Below, piece by piece: positions 43,753 through 55,510 of a DNA stretch of 64,000 nt. The notes under the pieces are model-generated. The model worked only from the letters and a program-made list of their open reading frames with translations, did not search any database and was not told the origin of the DNA. The position numbers were made by a program, and so were the translations under genes. Each line of letters opens with the position of its first letter. The first letter of the stretch is position 1. The stretch is from Spongilla lacustris (lineage: Eukaryota > Porifera > Demospongiae > Spongillida > Spongillidae): NCBI GenBank assembly GCA_949361645.1, contig OX442433.1:4831720-4895719 (forward strand), given 5' to 3'.

Positions 43753-44924
43753 GGGTCAATTAAGTAGTGTTCGCCACCCGCGAGTACCGATATCGGTATT
43801 CTTACATATTTAAAAAAAAGGACGGGTAGTGCTTCAAACATACTTGGTTTCAAGAGATCCTCAGTCCTTATTCTACACTATTATCGCTTCGTTTCTCCAA
43901 AAAAGTGTTCCAAACAAAATAAAACAGTGGTTTTATCCAATTAAGCGTATTTCAGGTATAGTCGCCACCCCTGTTGGGCTTTCGCCACGTCGATTTTGGA
44001 GTGTTCGCCACCCCCTGTATTTCGTTATTGCGAAGTGTAACAAAAGTGGTTTTTACATAGGACGTTGCTAAAACAAGTAAGCTTGTTCACTGTAGCCCTT
44101 TAAACGCCCTGGGAGTCTTTCTTTGCGCTGCTAGTATTTTTTGGATAGAACGGCTTCCTTTTGTACATCCGTGGCTTGCAGTTAGTTAAAACATACAGAT
44201 CCAAGGGCTCGAGTTGGCTCAAGCAACTGAACTGAGTTTAATTAGAAGGCCAGATACAAAAAGAAACCATTTGAAGCATGAAGTGTCAGGGAAAAAAAAT
44301 ATTTATGCACATCCCATTCTGTGTGTATGGGAAAGAAGGCCACGCCCCCATGGCGAACACTCCTTCCCAACATGAACAGCTTACAGTACTTATATATAAT
44401 TGGTAGCAAACATTTATAGGCCTAATGGTAGCTATTTTGACTATTCTCACTTCGTCATTTCAGAAAGTTTGAGTAGTCGCCAGGGGTGGCGACTACTGCT
44501 TAATAGCGTAATTTACGATTGGAGTCTCCGCCACCCACCCTAATTCCGAAGCTACTAAGTTTCATAACAAATAGAACTACATATATTGTACAGAAATCAC
44601 CACTCTTCTCTAATAACAAGATTTTAAACAGATCATGACTACGTATTTTACGGACAGCGACTTGCACCAGGTAAACTCACTTTCAATTGCGCGTTGTTTA
44701 CCGCACCACTTTTGCCTAAAATTGAGGTAGCTTAGTTTTTGATTTTTTTTTTGTAAGAACCGAAATAACTAATAGAACTTCAATTGTGGGCAGTAAACAC
44801 AGACTCCCTGTACTAATATTTCCATATTTTGCTGCGATATTAAAACGTCAGGTAAGCCCTAGCGCCGCGTTTGAAGTTAAGGGTGGCGAACACTCCCCCC
44901 TGGCGAAATTACCTTAATTTACCC
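43753..44924. mobile_element. TA-flanked DNA transposon with GTTCGCCACCC repeats
   Basis: The left end GGGTCAATTAAGTAGTGTTC followed by GCCACCC matches the inverted right end (GGGTAAATTAAGG, then GAGTGTTCGCCACCC after a 7-bp insertion). Both ends are bordered by TA (43751-43752 and 44925-44926), as for Tc1/mariner-type insertions. At least four more copies of TTCGCCACC or its complement are scattered inside (for example 43990, 44010, 44490). An 80-codon ORF at 43829-44071 is unrecognised, and no transposase is identified. Confidence 0.7.
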
Positions 44925-45321
44925 TATCTAAATGTAAGCCAGCATACGGCGTTATTTTGTGTGTCTCGTTGATTTCCATAGTAATCGGTCGCGATTAGCC
45001 ATTCCCTAGATTCTTAAAGCACTCACTTGAGGAAGCGTTTCCTATGTTTATTAGGTCCTAGCCTATATCAGGATAAAATTTCATGAGCTTTGGATGGTGC
45101 CCAAGGGTCCATTTATCGGCACAGGTGTTTACTGTTGGATTGCTTAGAACTTGACATAATAATGCTTAACCTGGTATTTCTGTGTTAGAGCCCTGGGAAT
45201 TAAACTTATTTTTTGTATTTTCAACGCATAGACAATCTATTTTGTTTATGTGTCAAAGAGTTGTGTGATAGTTCTATTTAATACGCACCGAATTCGTCAA
45301 GGCACGCGTTAGTTATGGAAA

Positions 45322-45453
45322 CACTGCAAAAAACAAAGAGTGGATTTAATCTATTGAAGATTAAACCACAATCGTAAATTGATTAGATTAAATCGTTTTT
45401 GACTGTGGTTTAATCTTCAATAGATTAAATCTCACTCTTTGTTTTTTGCAGTG
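45322..45453. mobile_element. Fully palindromic 132-bp MITE
   Basis: CACTGCAAAAAACAAAGAGT at 45322 is inverted at the right end (ending 45453). The pairing continues through GATTTAATCTATTGAAGATT and AAACCACA to a small centre. No clear target duplication is visible, and the superfamily is unassigned. Confidence 0.8.
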
Positions 45454-46711
45454 AAGTATTGTACAGCATGGACCGCCATATCATTAAAAACAGCTCAATC
45501 ATCAAAATATGATGGTGCCCACACAGCGTATTTTTTAAGACAATGTTAGTGTAACATTGAGAAATACATCTACCCATAACCAGCATATGCCCAGTTATTG
45601 AAGTAGCTTTGGATCAAATGGCAGGATTGAAAATTACTGCTCTCCCTGAACCTTGAACTACAAAATTCTGCATGCTACAACAGAACAAGATAAGATAATA
45701 GATATTGTAGTACACTCGCTACTTGAAGTATGTGTAATATAGTAGACACAGTTGCATGGCTACCTTGAAGGTACTTTAGCTCATCTATCACCATCCATTG
45801 TTCACCAAGTATGTTTGCTGAACACAATGCACTCTTGGCCTGGCTGATTACCTTTATAGAAAGCATCTAATGTTAAATGATGGAAACGTAAGATGTAAAA
45901 TTAATAGAACAATGCAGTGGTTGTGTGCACACTCTCAGAACAAGCAAGAAAATATAGCCCGGTTAAATTTTGCATCTGACAAGCTTAGAGAGTAAAGTTA
46001 GTTAGTAAACAACATGAACACAACATTTCTATATTGCAAGATCAGCAACTTAAAGATAAGATTCAAAAGAAGGTGAACAGTTCAAGGAGGAAGATAGAAA
46101 AGAAGTTGCAATATATGGCAGAAGGAAGTGGAATTATCAAATGAGTTTCCTAATATCTCATAATGAAAAAAAAATTAATGTAATATTTTTGAAGCGTTTT
46201 ATCCAACGTGTCAGTTATTTGTAATAATAAAATAATGAAGGTAAGCATAAACAATGCACAATAAGAAACTATATACTAATAAAACGATACAGAATCCGTA
46301 ACAGAAGCAGCATTTCCAAATTGTACTGCAACTGATAGCCTTTGTAGCAAGTAAGAGCCTACATTGCACTCTCCTGATGCCTGCCTAAGGTGATGGTCAA
46401 GCTCTCTCCTGATGTCTCAATGGCTATGGGCGTGATCAGTTATTAATGGTCTGTATATTGAACACCTATGGTATGTGGATCATCAAAATGTGCTATACAA
46501 TGGACACATAATATGTGTAAATCAATCAAAGAAGTCTCAAGTTCCTAAAGTAATTATTACACATTGGAAGAATGATGAATGTGAATAAATAGGGGAGAAC
46601 ATTATGATATCGCTATACGGGCTATTGCCGTATTGGCAGCTAGATTATACAATGAGACACCTAAATTTAGATGTAATGTGTACTTGACTCTGTGAACCTT
46701 ATAAAGAGTAC
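45454..46711. other. Non-coding stretch, one possible exon
   Basis: On the minus strand, about 45758-45846 is an open 89-bp segment (AKSALCSANILGEQWMVIDE, then LKYLQ) with an AG before it and a GT after it. It could be an exon of an unseen gene but has no recognisable relative. Nothing else is evident. Confidence 0.3.
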
Positions 46712-46865
46712 TGTAAATAGTTCTCAGACAAACGTTATTATCAGCATCATAACAGTACAGTCACAAATATATCATCTGCCCTAACTATGGTTACCAAGCA
46801 GCCTATATATGTTGCCCGCGCAATACACAATACACATAATATATTACGTAACCTATGCTACATCA
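46712..46865 (-). repeat. 3' LTR of the Gypsy element
   Basis: It begins, on the minus strand, TGATGTAGCATAGG after the polypurine GAGGGAG and ends near TTTACA at 46712. It is only about 154 bp. About 90 bp match the 5' LTR nearly perfectly, apart from a small indel near its end (TTCTC-containing insertion at 46720). Confidence 0.75.
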
Positions 46866-46900
46866 CTCCCTCATTAAGTTCTTGATTCCACACAAGATTT

Positions 46901-47782
46901 CTAATGTGTGTAATAGTGTCCATATCTCACAGGAGGATGACGATCCCTCTGAGGTCGATGATAAACCATCGGATCATCTGATACCATTGGGTTATCTGTA
47001 TCTGAATCATCATCATATTCAAATCCAGCTGAACTTATAGATGGGTGTTCTGTGTCTAATAACTGCTCAGGAACTTCATCTGACTCCAAACACTCACCCT
47101 CCCCTAGTGACTGTTCTGGTTCTCTTTGTATACTGCTCCTCTCAGGGTCACCATAGCAAATCTTCAACCGATTGCGATGAACAATTTGAATTTTTGTAGT
47201 CCCAATCAATTGGATCTTGTAATTGACTGAACTCAATCGATCAATGACAGTATAGGGTCCCCTCCACAATGATGACAGCTTCTTAGTGTGACCAGTCTTA
47301 ATAGCTGGATTGAAAAGCCACACCCTGTCTCCAATCTTAAAGTCGATTCCTGCACATTGCCCATCATATGCATCCTTCCTTTTCTTCTGTGCCACCTCAA
47401 GATTAATACGTATTGTGTCATAGGTCCCTTTAAGCGTTCTCTGAACATCCTTGATGTATTGAGAGACAGTTCTGTCACTGTTTTCCTCCACATCAACTCT
47501 GCCCAACATGACATCAACAGGAAGTGCTGGAGAACGTCCAAAATTAGCCAGATACGGTGAGTACCCTGTCGTGTCATGAAGTGATGTTCTGTATGCAAAT
47601 AAAGCCTTTTGTAGATGCTTATCCCGATCTCTGTGATGATCTCCCACCATCTTAGCCAGCATAGCTTCCACAGTGCGGTTAAAACGTTCCACTTGCCCAT
47701 TTCCCTGTGGGTGGTACGCTATAGTCCTGGTGCATTGAATTCCAAGTAGCTGACAAAGCTTCTGGTTCACCTCTGCATTCAA
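46901..47782 (-). pseudogene. Integrase C-terminal half of the Gypsy element
   Basis: It starts just after the break. It contains the third catalytic region (YHPQGNGQVERFNRTVEAML) and a GPY/F-type module (LWRGPYTVIDRLSSVNYKIQ). An acidic tail ends at 46901, about 30 bp before the polypurine stretch. Confidence 0.85.
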
Positions 47783-47795
47783 GTTGCTGCCTTGG

Positions 47796-49298
47796 TCACT
47801 GTGTAGCTGAGTGGGTACACCATAACGACATACATTGTATCACTTCATCCATCAATGTGCTTGTGAGAGTGAAACCATCAGTAACCTGCAAAGGAAAAGC
47901 CTCCACCCACTTACTGAACACATCAGTAACCACTAATATGTACTTGTTACCCTTATTGGTAACTGGTAAAGGACCCATTATGTCCCATGAAATCTTCTCA
48001 AATGGGTAACTTGCCCTAATAGTACCCAATGGGGCCCGAGGAAGTGGCTGAGGCTGGTTTCTCTTTTGGCATAGCTCGCAATCACGCACCCAATGTTCCA
48101 CATCAGTTTCATACCCTGGCCAGTAGAACCGCTGTCGCACTTTCTCCATGGTACGCCTAACACCCATGTGACCAGCAATGTCATGTAGCTGTTTAAGAAT
48201 TTCTGGTCTCAAATCTGTGGGTACCAACATCTGGATGTAAGGCTTGGAATCAGGTGACTCCTTAATTCGACGGCAGGGTACTCCTTTGCAAATGATTAGT
48301 TTCTCACGCTGACGAGTAAGACCTGGTGGTGACTTCCCTTGCATCACTGCCTCCAGAACAGATAACATGTAGCTATCTTTAGCCTGTGCTTCCTTTATAA
48401 CAGTGAAGTGATCTGATTCCTCGACTTCTGTGATGGCTGCAGCTAGTTGAGTCGATGGTGTCCTGGACAGCCCATCTGCATTGCCATTTGCTGTGCCGGA
48501 TTTGTGTTCAACTGAGAAATTGAACTGCTGCAAGAACATGGTCCATCTTGAAATGCGCCCCCCAACATCCCTCAGGTTGTTAAGATGTACTAGAGGTTGA
48601 TGATCTGTCAATAAAACAAATTCATGTCCATATAGGTATGGATAGAACTCCTTCACGGATTTGACTATGGCAAGAGCTTCCCGTTCAATTGTAGAATAAT
48701 TCCTTTCCGCCTTCGTCAATTGCCTACTCCAATATGCAATGACCTTCTCTGCACCTTCTTGGACTTGGCTTAAAACAGCACCAATAGCTGAATCTGACGC
48801 GTCAGTTGCAAGCAGGAATTTGCAATCAAACCGTGGAAAAGCTAGAATTGGTGGATTTGTCAAACGCCTTTTCAACTCCTGAAATGCTTCCGTGCAGCAT
48901 TCATTCCAATTATACTGACGAACGCTCTTCTGGGTAAGCTTGAACAAAGGCCCCGCTATACTTGAATAGTCCTGCACAAACCTGCGATAGTAATTTGATA
49001 GACCCAAAAACTGCCTAAGCTCTTTTACATTTCTTGGAACGGGGTAAGTCGCCACAGCCTGTATTTTGGCTGGATCTGGTTCCACCCCTTGTGCGGATAC
49101 TACATGACCCAAATACTGCACTTTGGCCTGAGCGAAACGACACTTACTCACCTTCAATCTCAGACCTGCATTTTTGATTCTCTGGAGAACGTTTCTAAGT
49201 CGAACAAGGTGCTCTGAGAAATTAGCACTATAGACTAAAATGTCGTCAATGTAGATTAGACATTGTTCGTCCGTTAGGCCTGCAAGCACACATGACAT
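47796..49298 (-). pseudogene. RT catalytic end, RNase H and integrase of the Gypsy element
   Basis: Near its start is the RT catalytic [12 protein letters not shown]. RNase H follows (LLATDASDSAIGAVLSQ, then STIEREALA). Next is the integrase HHCC zinc domain (H-x-x-x-H in HDIAGHMGVRRTMEK, C-x-x-C in CELCQ) and the start of the DDE core (ISWDIMGPLPV, VVTDVFSKWVE). The frame breaks at about 47820. Confidence 0.88.
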
Positions 49299-50109
49299 TA
49301 AACGCTGAAAACTCCAGTGACGGTGCGTTGGTTAGCCCAAATGGCATGACATTAAACTCAAAATGTCCTTCCGCAGTCGAAAACGCTGTCTTCTCTTTAT
49401 CTGCCTCCTCCAACTTGCCAATAGCCGGAGGCCAAATCTAGAGTTGTGAAAAGGGTCGAACCAGATAAAGACTCCAAGGTTTCATCGATGCGAGGTAGCG
49501 GATAGGCATCCTTGTGCGTTACGTCATTTAACTTGACTTCCGAAAGTCAATACAAAATCTCCAAGCTCCGTCTTTTTTTCTAACCATCACTATCGGCGAA
49601 GACCATGGACTCGTACTGGAGCGTATGACACCATCCTGCAACATCTTCTGCACTTCCTTCTGTACTGTACTTTTCAACGTCACAGGAAGTCGACGAATCG
49701 GTTGTCGAATTGGAGGTCCATGAGAGTGTTTTACACTTGAAGTCTTTCGCAATTTCCCTTCAGCAAAAGACTCCTTAAACTCCTCTAACAACTTCATGAG
49801 CTTTCTCTTTTCATCCCCTGACAGGTTAGTTCCTTCGAGGTTGAATGTCGGCGTTGCTGTTGACATTGTCACCCTCTCCAAGGATTTCCCTTCGCCAACG
49901 AACATTATGTTCTGCCTTGGGATAAAGGACGCTATTTTCATGCCTTCGTACAACATTATAGGCATCGGTCCTGTGTTCATCACCTGCAATTTCACCCCAT
50001 TCCCTTCCCTCACAGTACTCAGACTCCTAGCCACAAGCATGTTCTTGGGTCTACCATCTACATCCCCCTCTTCAATGAGCCCTTCACCTAATACAAGCTC
50101 TTCCTTCAT
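49299..50109 (-). pseudogene. Reverse transcriptase N-terminal half, frameshifted
   Basis: The frame 50109-49528 includes the linker and the first RT blocks (PWSSPIVMVRKKDGAWRFCI, then DFRK). Between 49528 and 49299 the RT continues in two other frames ([42 protein letters not shown]). At least two small indels lie here. Confidence 0.85.
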
Positions 50110-50692
50110 CGCCTATTTTCCCCTCCAACAACAGTATGGAATGTCCTCGGATTTGCACATCCTCTGACACTACAACTACTTTGTCACTACATGGAGGCGT
50201 AACCCTATCTGTATTGGAGCCAATGATGGGAATCTCAACCAAATCCTGACCCAACTGAATACATCTGGTTCTGTAATCTATCACAACCCCGTGTTTCTCC
50301 ATAAAGTCAGCCCCAAGCAAACACTGTACCGTGAGTTCCCTGACAACGATAAATTCCTGGTCATGATGAAATGTCCCCAAAACAACATTCGCTGTCACCC
50401 GTCCCACCACCTCCAAAGGAACACCATTAGCACCAATCACCACAGAACTGGAACGTTTAATCCTTTGTTGCATCTCTTCGGACAAAACAGCATAGCAAAC
50501 AACTGAAACAGCTGCCCCCGAATCCAACAAAAACTTCACCGAAGACCCCCCAAGCAGTCCCTCAACTTGTAACAAACTATTGATATTATATACATGTACC
50601 TCTTTAATTTGTCGTCGACCATGGTGGATTACTTGTTTCCCCGCCAGCTCTTTTCCACCGCCTGAGCTGGCTTGTTGAAGTTTAAAGGACAC
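50084..50692 (-). pseudogene. Aspartic protease of the Gypsy element
   Basis: The retropepsin active-site motif FLLDSGAAVSVV (DSG) lies about 55 residues in, and the second conserved region CLLGADFM lies about 75 residues later. The frame overlaps the end of gag by about 60 bp, in a different frame, and ends inside the start of the next frame near 50109. Confidence 0.85.
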
Positions 50693-51429
50693 GCGCGTTT
50701 GAAGTGGCCCTGTTCACCGCACCTGTAACATTTCTGCGTTCCTCCCCTCTCATACTGATAGTGCCTTCTTCCTGTAGTCATGTCTCTATGTCCAATCTTT
50801 ACTTCTGACATTTGAGCTTCCAACGTGTCAATTTTCTTCACCATTTGCTCCAGCAGTGTCTTCAGTTGCCCCAGTTCTCCACTGTCCTCTTTCTTCTGAA
50901 TGGCATTAACATTAACTTCAGAAACCTCCCCACCAAACTTTAGTGCCTCTTCGATTACCACAGCTTCTTCAATAGCTTGCTCCATTGTTGACGGCCTGCC
51001 TTTTAGTAACATTTGACGTGTGATTGATGCACGAAGTCCGGTCATGAATTTCTGTAACAGTACTGCTGATACAGTGTCTTCTTTAGGATAGGCTTCTGCG
51101 AATGCTTTCCGTAACTGCGTGGCATAATCTCTCACACTTTCCTTTTCACCCTGTTCCCGCGAGCTGAAATGCTTTGCTGCGACCAAGGGGTCCTTTTTCA
51201 AACCGGCTCTCTTCGTCAGAGCCGCCTTCACTCCTTCTAGCGAGGACTTCTCTTCGGAGCTCAGTTCCACAAAATATTCCACCAATTTGCCTCGCAATAG
51301 CGTTGGCAACGTACGTAACTGTTTATCCTCCTGCCACTCTTTTGCCGTAGCGGCGAGCTCAAACCTTAGCCATGCGTGCTCAAACGTTTCCACCGAGATT
51401 TCAGGTAAGGTAACGTCAAACTTCGCCAT
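50629..51429 (-). pseudogene. gag: gag of the Gypsy element (intact frame)
   Basis: A 266-residue frame starts MAKFDVTLPEISVETFEHAW, 20 bp after the 5' LTR. The central region is helical (capsid-like), followed by a coiled-coil-like stretch (LGQLKTLLEQMVKKIDTLEA). A single CCHC zinc knuckle, CYRCGEQGHFKRAC, lies near residues 235-248. It overlaps the protease frame, suggesting expression by frameshift in the live ancestor. The frame itself looks undamaged, but the element around it is broken. Confidence 0.85.
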
Positions 51430-51448
51430 GCTTCACTTCTGACACCAA

Positions 51449-51538
51449 TGTAAACAGACAAACGTTATTATCAGCATCATAACAGTACAGTCACAAATAT
51501 ATCATCTGCCCTAACTATGGTTACCAAGCAACCTATAT
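51449..51538 (-). repeat. 5' LTR of the Gypsy element, outer part missing
   Basis: The stretch from TGTAAACAGACAAACG to CCTATATAT matches the 3' LTR. Beyond 51538 the match stops, while the 3' copy has about 55 bp more. The outer end has been lost or replaced, so no target duplication can be read. Confidence 0.75.
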
Positions 51539-51930
51539 ATATTATCTTGAATACTTTTACAGTAGTTGCATGGAGAAGTCAAGCGGTCACAGGTTTTTAT
51601 ATCGCGGTCCATTCACATCGCGTACATTGTTAGTCACCAGCGACGCAATGTTTGAAACGTTATAACTTTTGAAATAGTCATCTGTTTTCCGTGGCAAAAG
51701 CATATTTCTTATGCATTCAATTTGCTCTTTTAGGCTATGCATAAAAATTCTAGTTTTATTCATTTTCAAAAATTTATTAAAGTACCTAATCTAATACTAT
51801 AATTTCCAACGTCCGTACGTCCGAGTAACCACCTATTTATAAACTCCGCCTAGCGTCTACAATTGTGGGTTTGAACATAACTAGCAACGCGTACCTAGCA
51901 ACCAATAGAAACGACCACTCCCACACAAAA
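51539..51930. other. Non-coding stretch, no gene recognised
   Basis: AT-rich flank of the truncated LTR. One 60-codon minus-strand ORF (51587-51769) has no motif. Confidence 0.4.
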
Positions 51931-51940
51931 GTACTAAGCA

Positions 51941-52262
51941 ACGACCAATGGCAATCGACCGGTGTTCATTCCTATCGTACAGACCGGAAGTAGTACATGT
52001 ACATGTGCGTGTGCGGGGTATTAAATAGGTTGCGTAGTAACCGTAAATTACAACAGGTGGTAGATTACAAAAAAAAAAACATTCTGCACTTATTTTTCAC
52101 GGGGTAACGCTACTTAGCGACCAATGGCAATTGACCGGTGTTCATTTTTATCGTACAGACCGGAAGTATTTCATTGCGCGCGCTGGCTATTTAATAGGTT
52201 GCGACGACCGTTGCGTAGTAACCATATACTACAACAGGTGGCACCATAGTGTATGTAAAAAA
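51941..52262. repeat. Two direct copies of a segment of about 177 bp
   Basis: GCAACGACCAATGGCAATCG, ATCGTACAGACCGGAAGTA, ATTAAATAGGTTGCG and CAACAGGTGG at 51941-52065 recur in the same order at 52118-52250. The second copy carries a small internal duplication (GACGACCGTTGCG). The function is unknown. Confidence 0.75.
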
Positions 52263-52384
52263 AACACTTATCATATACAATCAGCTCCGTGATTTTTCAC
52301 GGGCTAAGTCTAGTCACCAGTAATCGTGGAAGCGATGTTACAATTGCCTTCGCAATGCCGTTTTCAGCGCATGTCAATGTGCCT

Positions 52385-52860
52385 CATTACCTGCTCGCCT
52401 TGAGGCAGGATGTGGTTTAAGCAGTGATGAACTCAGAACCTGGTCTGCAGATATTCTAGTGTCCAGCTGGGGAATTAAAGATACTGCTGCTTTGGACATC
52501 ACAGTAACTTCATCGCTAAGTCCCAAAATTGTTTCTGAAGCGGGGATTTCTGCTGGTGGCTATAAAAGCTGCAGAACTGATCACGTAAACATGAAAACAA
52601 TGACACAAAGTGCTCAGTGTTTGTTTGGCAGTGCATTCCCCTAGCAGTTGAAACATATGGAGCCGAGGCATGCAACGATTTCTCTTACCTATATAGCCAT
52701 GCGAGAAGCTATCCTCAGATTCCTCACGAACTGCAGTAAATCCCACGTTTTTGGAGATCTATATGGCAGGCTAAGCATCATATTGGTGCAAGCAAATGCC
52801 AGGGCTATCCTTGCAAGATCATTGCAAGTTACTGCTGACATTGACGCAATAGACTATTAT
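52385..52860 (+). pseudogene. Non-LTR retrotransposon fragment, C-terminal region
   Basis: Frames give ELRTWSADILVSSWGIKDTA and ALDITVTSSLSPKIVSEAG, then PLAVETYG and a frame change, then VFGDLYGRLSIILVQANARA and ILARSLQVTADIDAID. It is the same block order as 41830-42515 (ADILV, DxTVxSxL, AVETYG, YGRL, ANARA). It is truncated at the 5' side and frame-broken near 52640. Confidence 0.65.
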
Positions 52861-52869
52861 TATGATCAT

Positions 52870-54359
52870 TTTGTGTGTATTTGTTGCTATACATATATGT
52901 ACATTAACAACTAACATTATACAAATAATTGAATAGGAAAAAAAAAAAAAAATTAATGGGAAGCATGCAAAACAAATCATGATTTTGTAATAAATATAAG
53001 TACGATACATACTTATATGGTAGCTTATTATACATACAGCCAGCCATATATGCTGACGCCGAGACACGAATAATCTACTGACAGTACATATAGTGGGCGG
53101 AAAGGGCAATACGACATGGAAGGTGAAGTAACATTTCAGCTGTAGTTTGAAATTGTATTGCATAAGGTGACTTCTGCCTCTATAAATACGAGTAATACGC
53201 TGATGGCTGGGCAAGTGAATCATTTGGAGCATGCAGTACTCGTGCACCTCACAGCAAATTTCCTGTACATTAATATATATTTAAACCCCTTCATTAAATA
53301 CTCCCTTGCATGCAGACTTTAAAAAGTTCATTTTGTAGCAAAGACAGCAGACTGAGCAGAGCCTTCGAACAATAATGTTATTTACGACAGCTATAGCCGA
53401 AATATCCTTCATGGATGCTTATAAGTGACCCTGTAATCCTGTTGGTTTCTGAAGAGTGACAGTAGCGAGTTACCTTTTCATGCATGTTTTTATAATTTAA
53501 TTCCAAAGTGCAAAAGATAAAAAGCGGCTGGGTTTTACTCTCCAGGCCCCACTGGGGGTAGCTTACAGCGCTTCTCTTGCTGGTTTGGAGGGCCACGCCT
53601 CCAGCCCCCCAATATCCTGCATCCGCTCCTGAAAGGCCAGGTTCCTGTAGTATAGTTCATTTATAGATCGTGCTGCATAGTTGCACACTAAGACAATATC
53701 TGCACATGTATTTGCAAGTATACAGTGTGTTTTTTTTCGCAATCAAGGAAAATGATTTTTTAATTAACGGTAAGTAGTTATTTTACTTGCGATACGTTAT
53801 ACAAATATGCGATAGCATGCATGCTGATGTAAAGAACATAAATATCGAATTAATCTATAATGAGAATGAAACAATAGTTCCCGACAATGCCTAATAATAA
53901 ATGTACAATTTTATAGGCTCCAACATTCTGCTTGAATTGGAATAATTTCAACATACTAATTTATTAATAAATTGTTACTAGTACATCAAGATACAATGCA
54001 TTACCACTTATCTCACGTTAATAAATAAATGATAGATACATAGATTGATTAATAAAAAAGCTGCAAACTGTCAAAGTAACTACTAGCTTCCATTTTGGAG
54101 TTATTGAAATCTTGATTTTTTTTATTTTCGCAATTTACATGTACTTGATGTAGGATGGTTAATTTATAAAGCATTTTCCTTGACTGGTAGTTGGTCATCA
54201 TTTGCTATTTCAGCATGGTTTAATATGGTCACACACAGATGTGCAGACTGTTCATCAATCCATGCACTGTATTTTGACACTGTTCTATATATCTTAGACC
54301 CACCTAAATATGAGACTGTAGTTGGCCATGGTTACCAATAACCACCAACTGGTTCACAG
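52870..54359. other. Non-coding stretch
   Basis: No gene recognised. About 53570-53631 (AGGGCCACGCCTCCAGCCCC ... ATCCGCTCCTG) resembles the right end of a ZMYM-type hAT element (compare CCGCCCCTG at 39801-39809), but no matching left end was found. Confidence 0.4.
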
Positions 54360-54371
54360 CAGCCCATCTGG

Positions 54372-55235
54372 ATGCAGAATATTGCCGGACCAGGGCAGAC
54401 ATTCAAAGCTTTCCAGGGATATCCACAACCTGCTGGAAAACCTTTACCACCTCAGGAATATCTACCACAAGATCCTACCAGAATGGCACACACAAGTGTA
54501 CAGCAATGCATGACACTCCCCAATCAGCCTGATATAACCTTCCCCCCAACAAGTATACAAGTAATCATGCTTATTAATATCTGGATAACATATTAATAAT
54601 TCTGTTAGCCCAATAGTGTGATGGCTGTCCGACAACATCCAACCACTATTCCAACCATTACTTTTGTTCAGCAATCGTCCGGGGATAATTACCTTACTCT
54701 TTCTATTCTGATGAATTTTCTAGTCATCATCCTTGGAGGCTGGCCTTCACTGCTTTGTACCTTTTCTGCCATTGTGGTATCATGCAATGTAAGTAAAGCA
54801 CTGAAAATGCCTGACTTTTTATAGGTGCTGACTCTTTAGGCAAAGGATGAAGAAAGACGTGGTAACATTGCAGCTGCCAGGACAAAGGCCAACATCTCAC
54901 TGGGTCTCAATATTGCAGCGGTGGTGTTCACTATAGTGATGTGGAGTGCAGTAATCATTCCAGTGGCTGTGACTGTTAGTGCTGCAAAGTCAACTACCAC
55001 ACCTCCATATACTACACCAACACCATACACTATTCCAACTCCATACTGCTATTTGAGCTCTTCATATCAGTACTATTGCTACAGTGAGGATTGTTACTAC
55101 TACTACAGCTATTATCAGTGCTATTACAACACTTACTACTCATACTATGACCAATATGGCTATTATAACTACTTTTATTACTACTCTTCAACCAACTGCA
55201 ACTCATACTTGTATCAGACATGCTATTATGGCTGA
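54372..55235 (+). CDS. CD225/dispanin-family membrane protein with tyrosine-rich tail
   Basis: Three exons in phase 0: 54372-54560 (an acceptor-like AG lies at 54358-54359, so the exon may begin at 54360), 54609-54788 and 54840-55235, with GT donors and AG acceptors. The 254-residue product has a proline/glutamine-rich N-terminus (about 1-87). It then has a CD225 domain: a first hydrophobic segment (about 91-121, LSILMNFLVIILGGWPSLLC), a charged loop KDEERRGNIAAARTKAN (about 125-141) and a second membrane segment (about 142-168). The last 65 residues contain roughly 28 tyrosines and regular cysteines. Dispanins (IFITM, PRRT, TMEM233 relatives) are tail-inserted membrane proteins affecting membrane fusion and trafficking. 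The role here is inferred only from the family. The start at 54372 is the first ATG in frame, and an earlier exon is possible. Confidence 0.75.
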
Positions 55236-55510
55236 TATTTTTGCACCATGCCAAACTTGTGGCTCTGAATTAAATTTTAATTCTTTTATATACTGAAGGT
55301 GAATGCATACCTATACCTATATTTTTGTCTAATGTGGTACTATAATTACATAATCAATGAATCAATCAACTTGACTGAGATGCATGTTATAATGCCTGTT
55401 CTCATAGCAAGTAAATTGTGATTTAATTCATCTAAACTACACATAGGTGTGAGTCTTGTGCACCAGTAGTACACATAATCATCTGTAACAGAATTAGCCT
55501 CCATTGTTTA
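55236..55510. other. 3' flank of the dispanin gene
   Basis: AT-rich. AATTAAATTTTAATTC near 55270 could hold a variant polyadenylation signal. No other feature. Confidence 0.35.

Larger units (their letters stand above)
46712..51538 (-). mobile_element. Gypsy-type LTR retrotransposon, defective
   Basis: The order on the minus strand is truncated 5' LTR, primer-binding-like TTGGTGTCAGAAGTG, gag, protease, reverse transcriptase, RNase H, integrase, polypurine GAGGGAG and 3' LTR. Coding runs from 51429 to 46901 in at least five frames. RT before RNase H and integrase, and a GPY/F-type C-terminus, place it in the Ty3/Gypsy group (Metaviridae). Several frameshifts make it non-functional. Confidence 0.92.

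Noticed and set aside
47233..47700. 155-codon minus-strand ORF inside the Gypsy element
   Set aside because: It is the out-of-frame shadow of the integrase C-terminal half.
53570..53631. hAT-type right end
   Set aside because: No matching left end or target duplication was found, so an element cannot be bounded.
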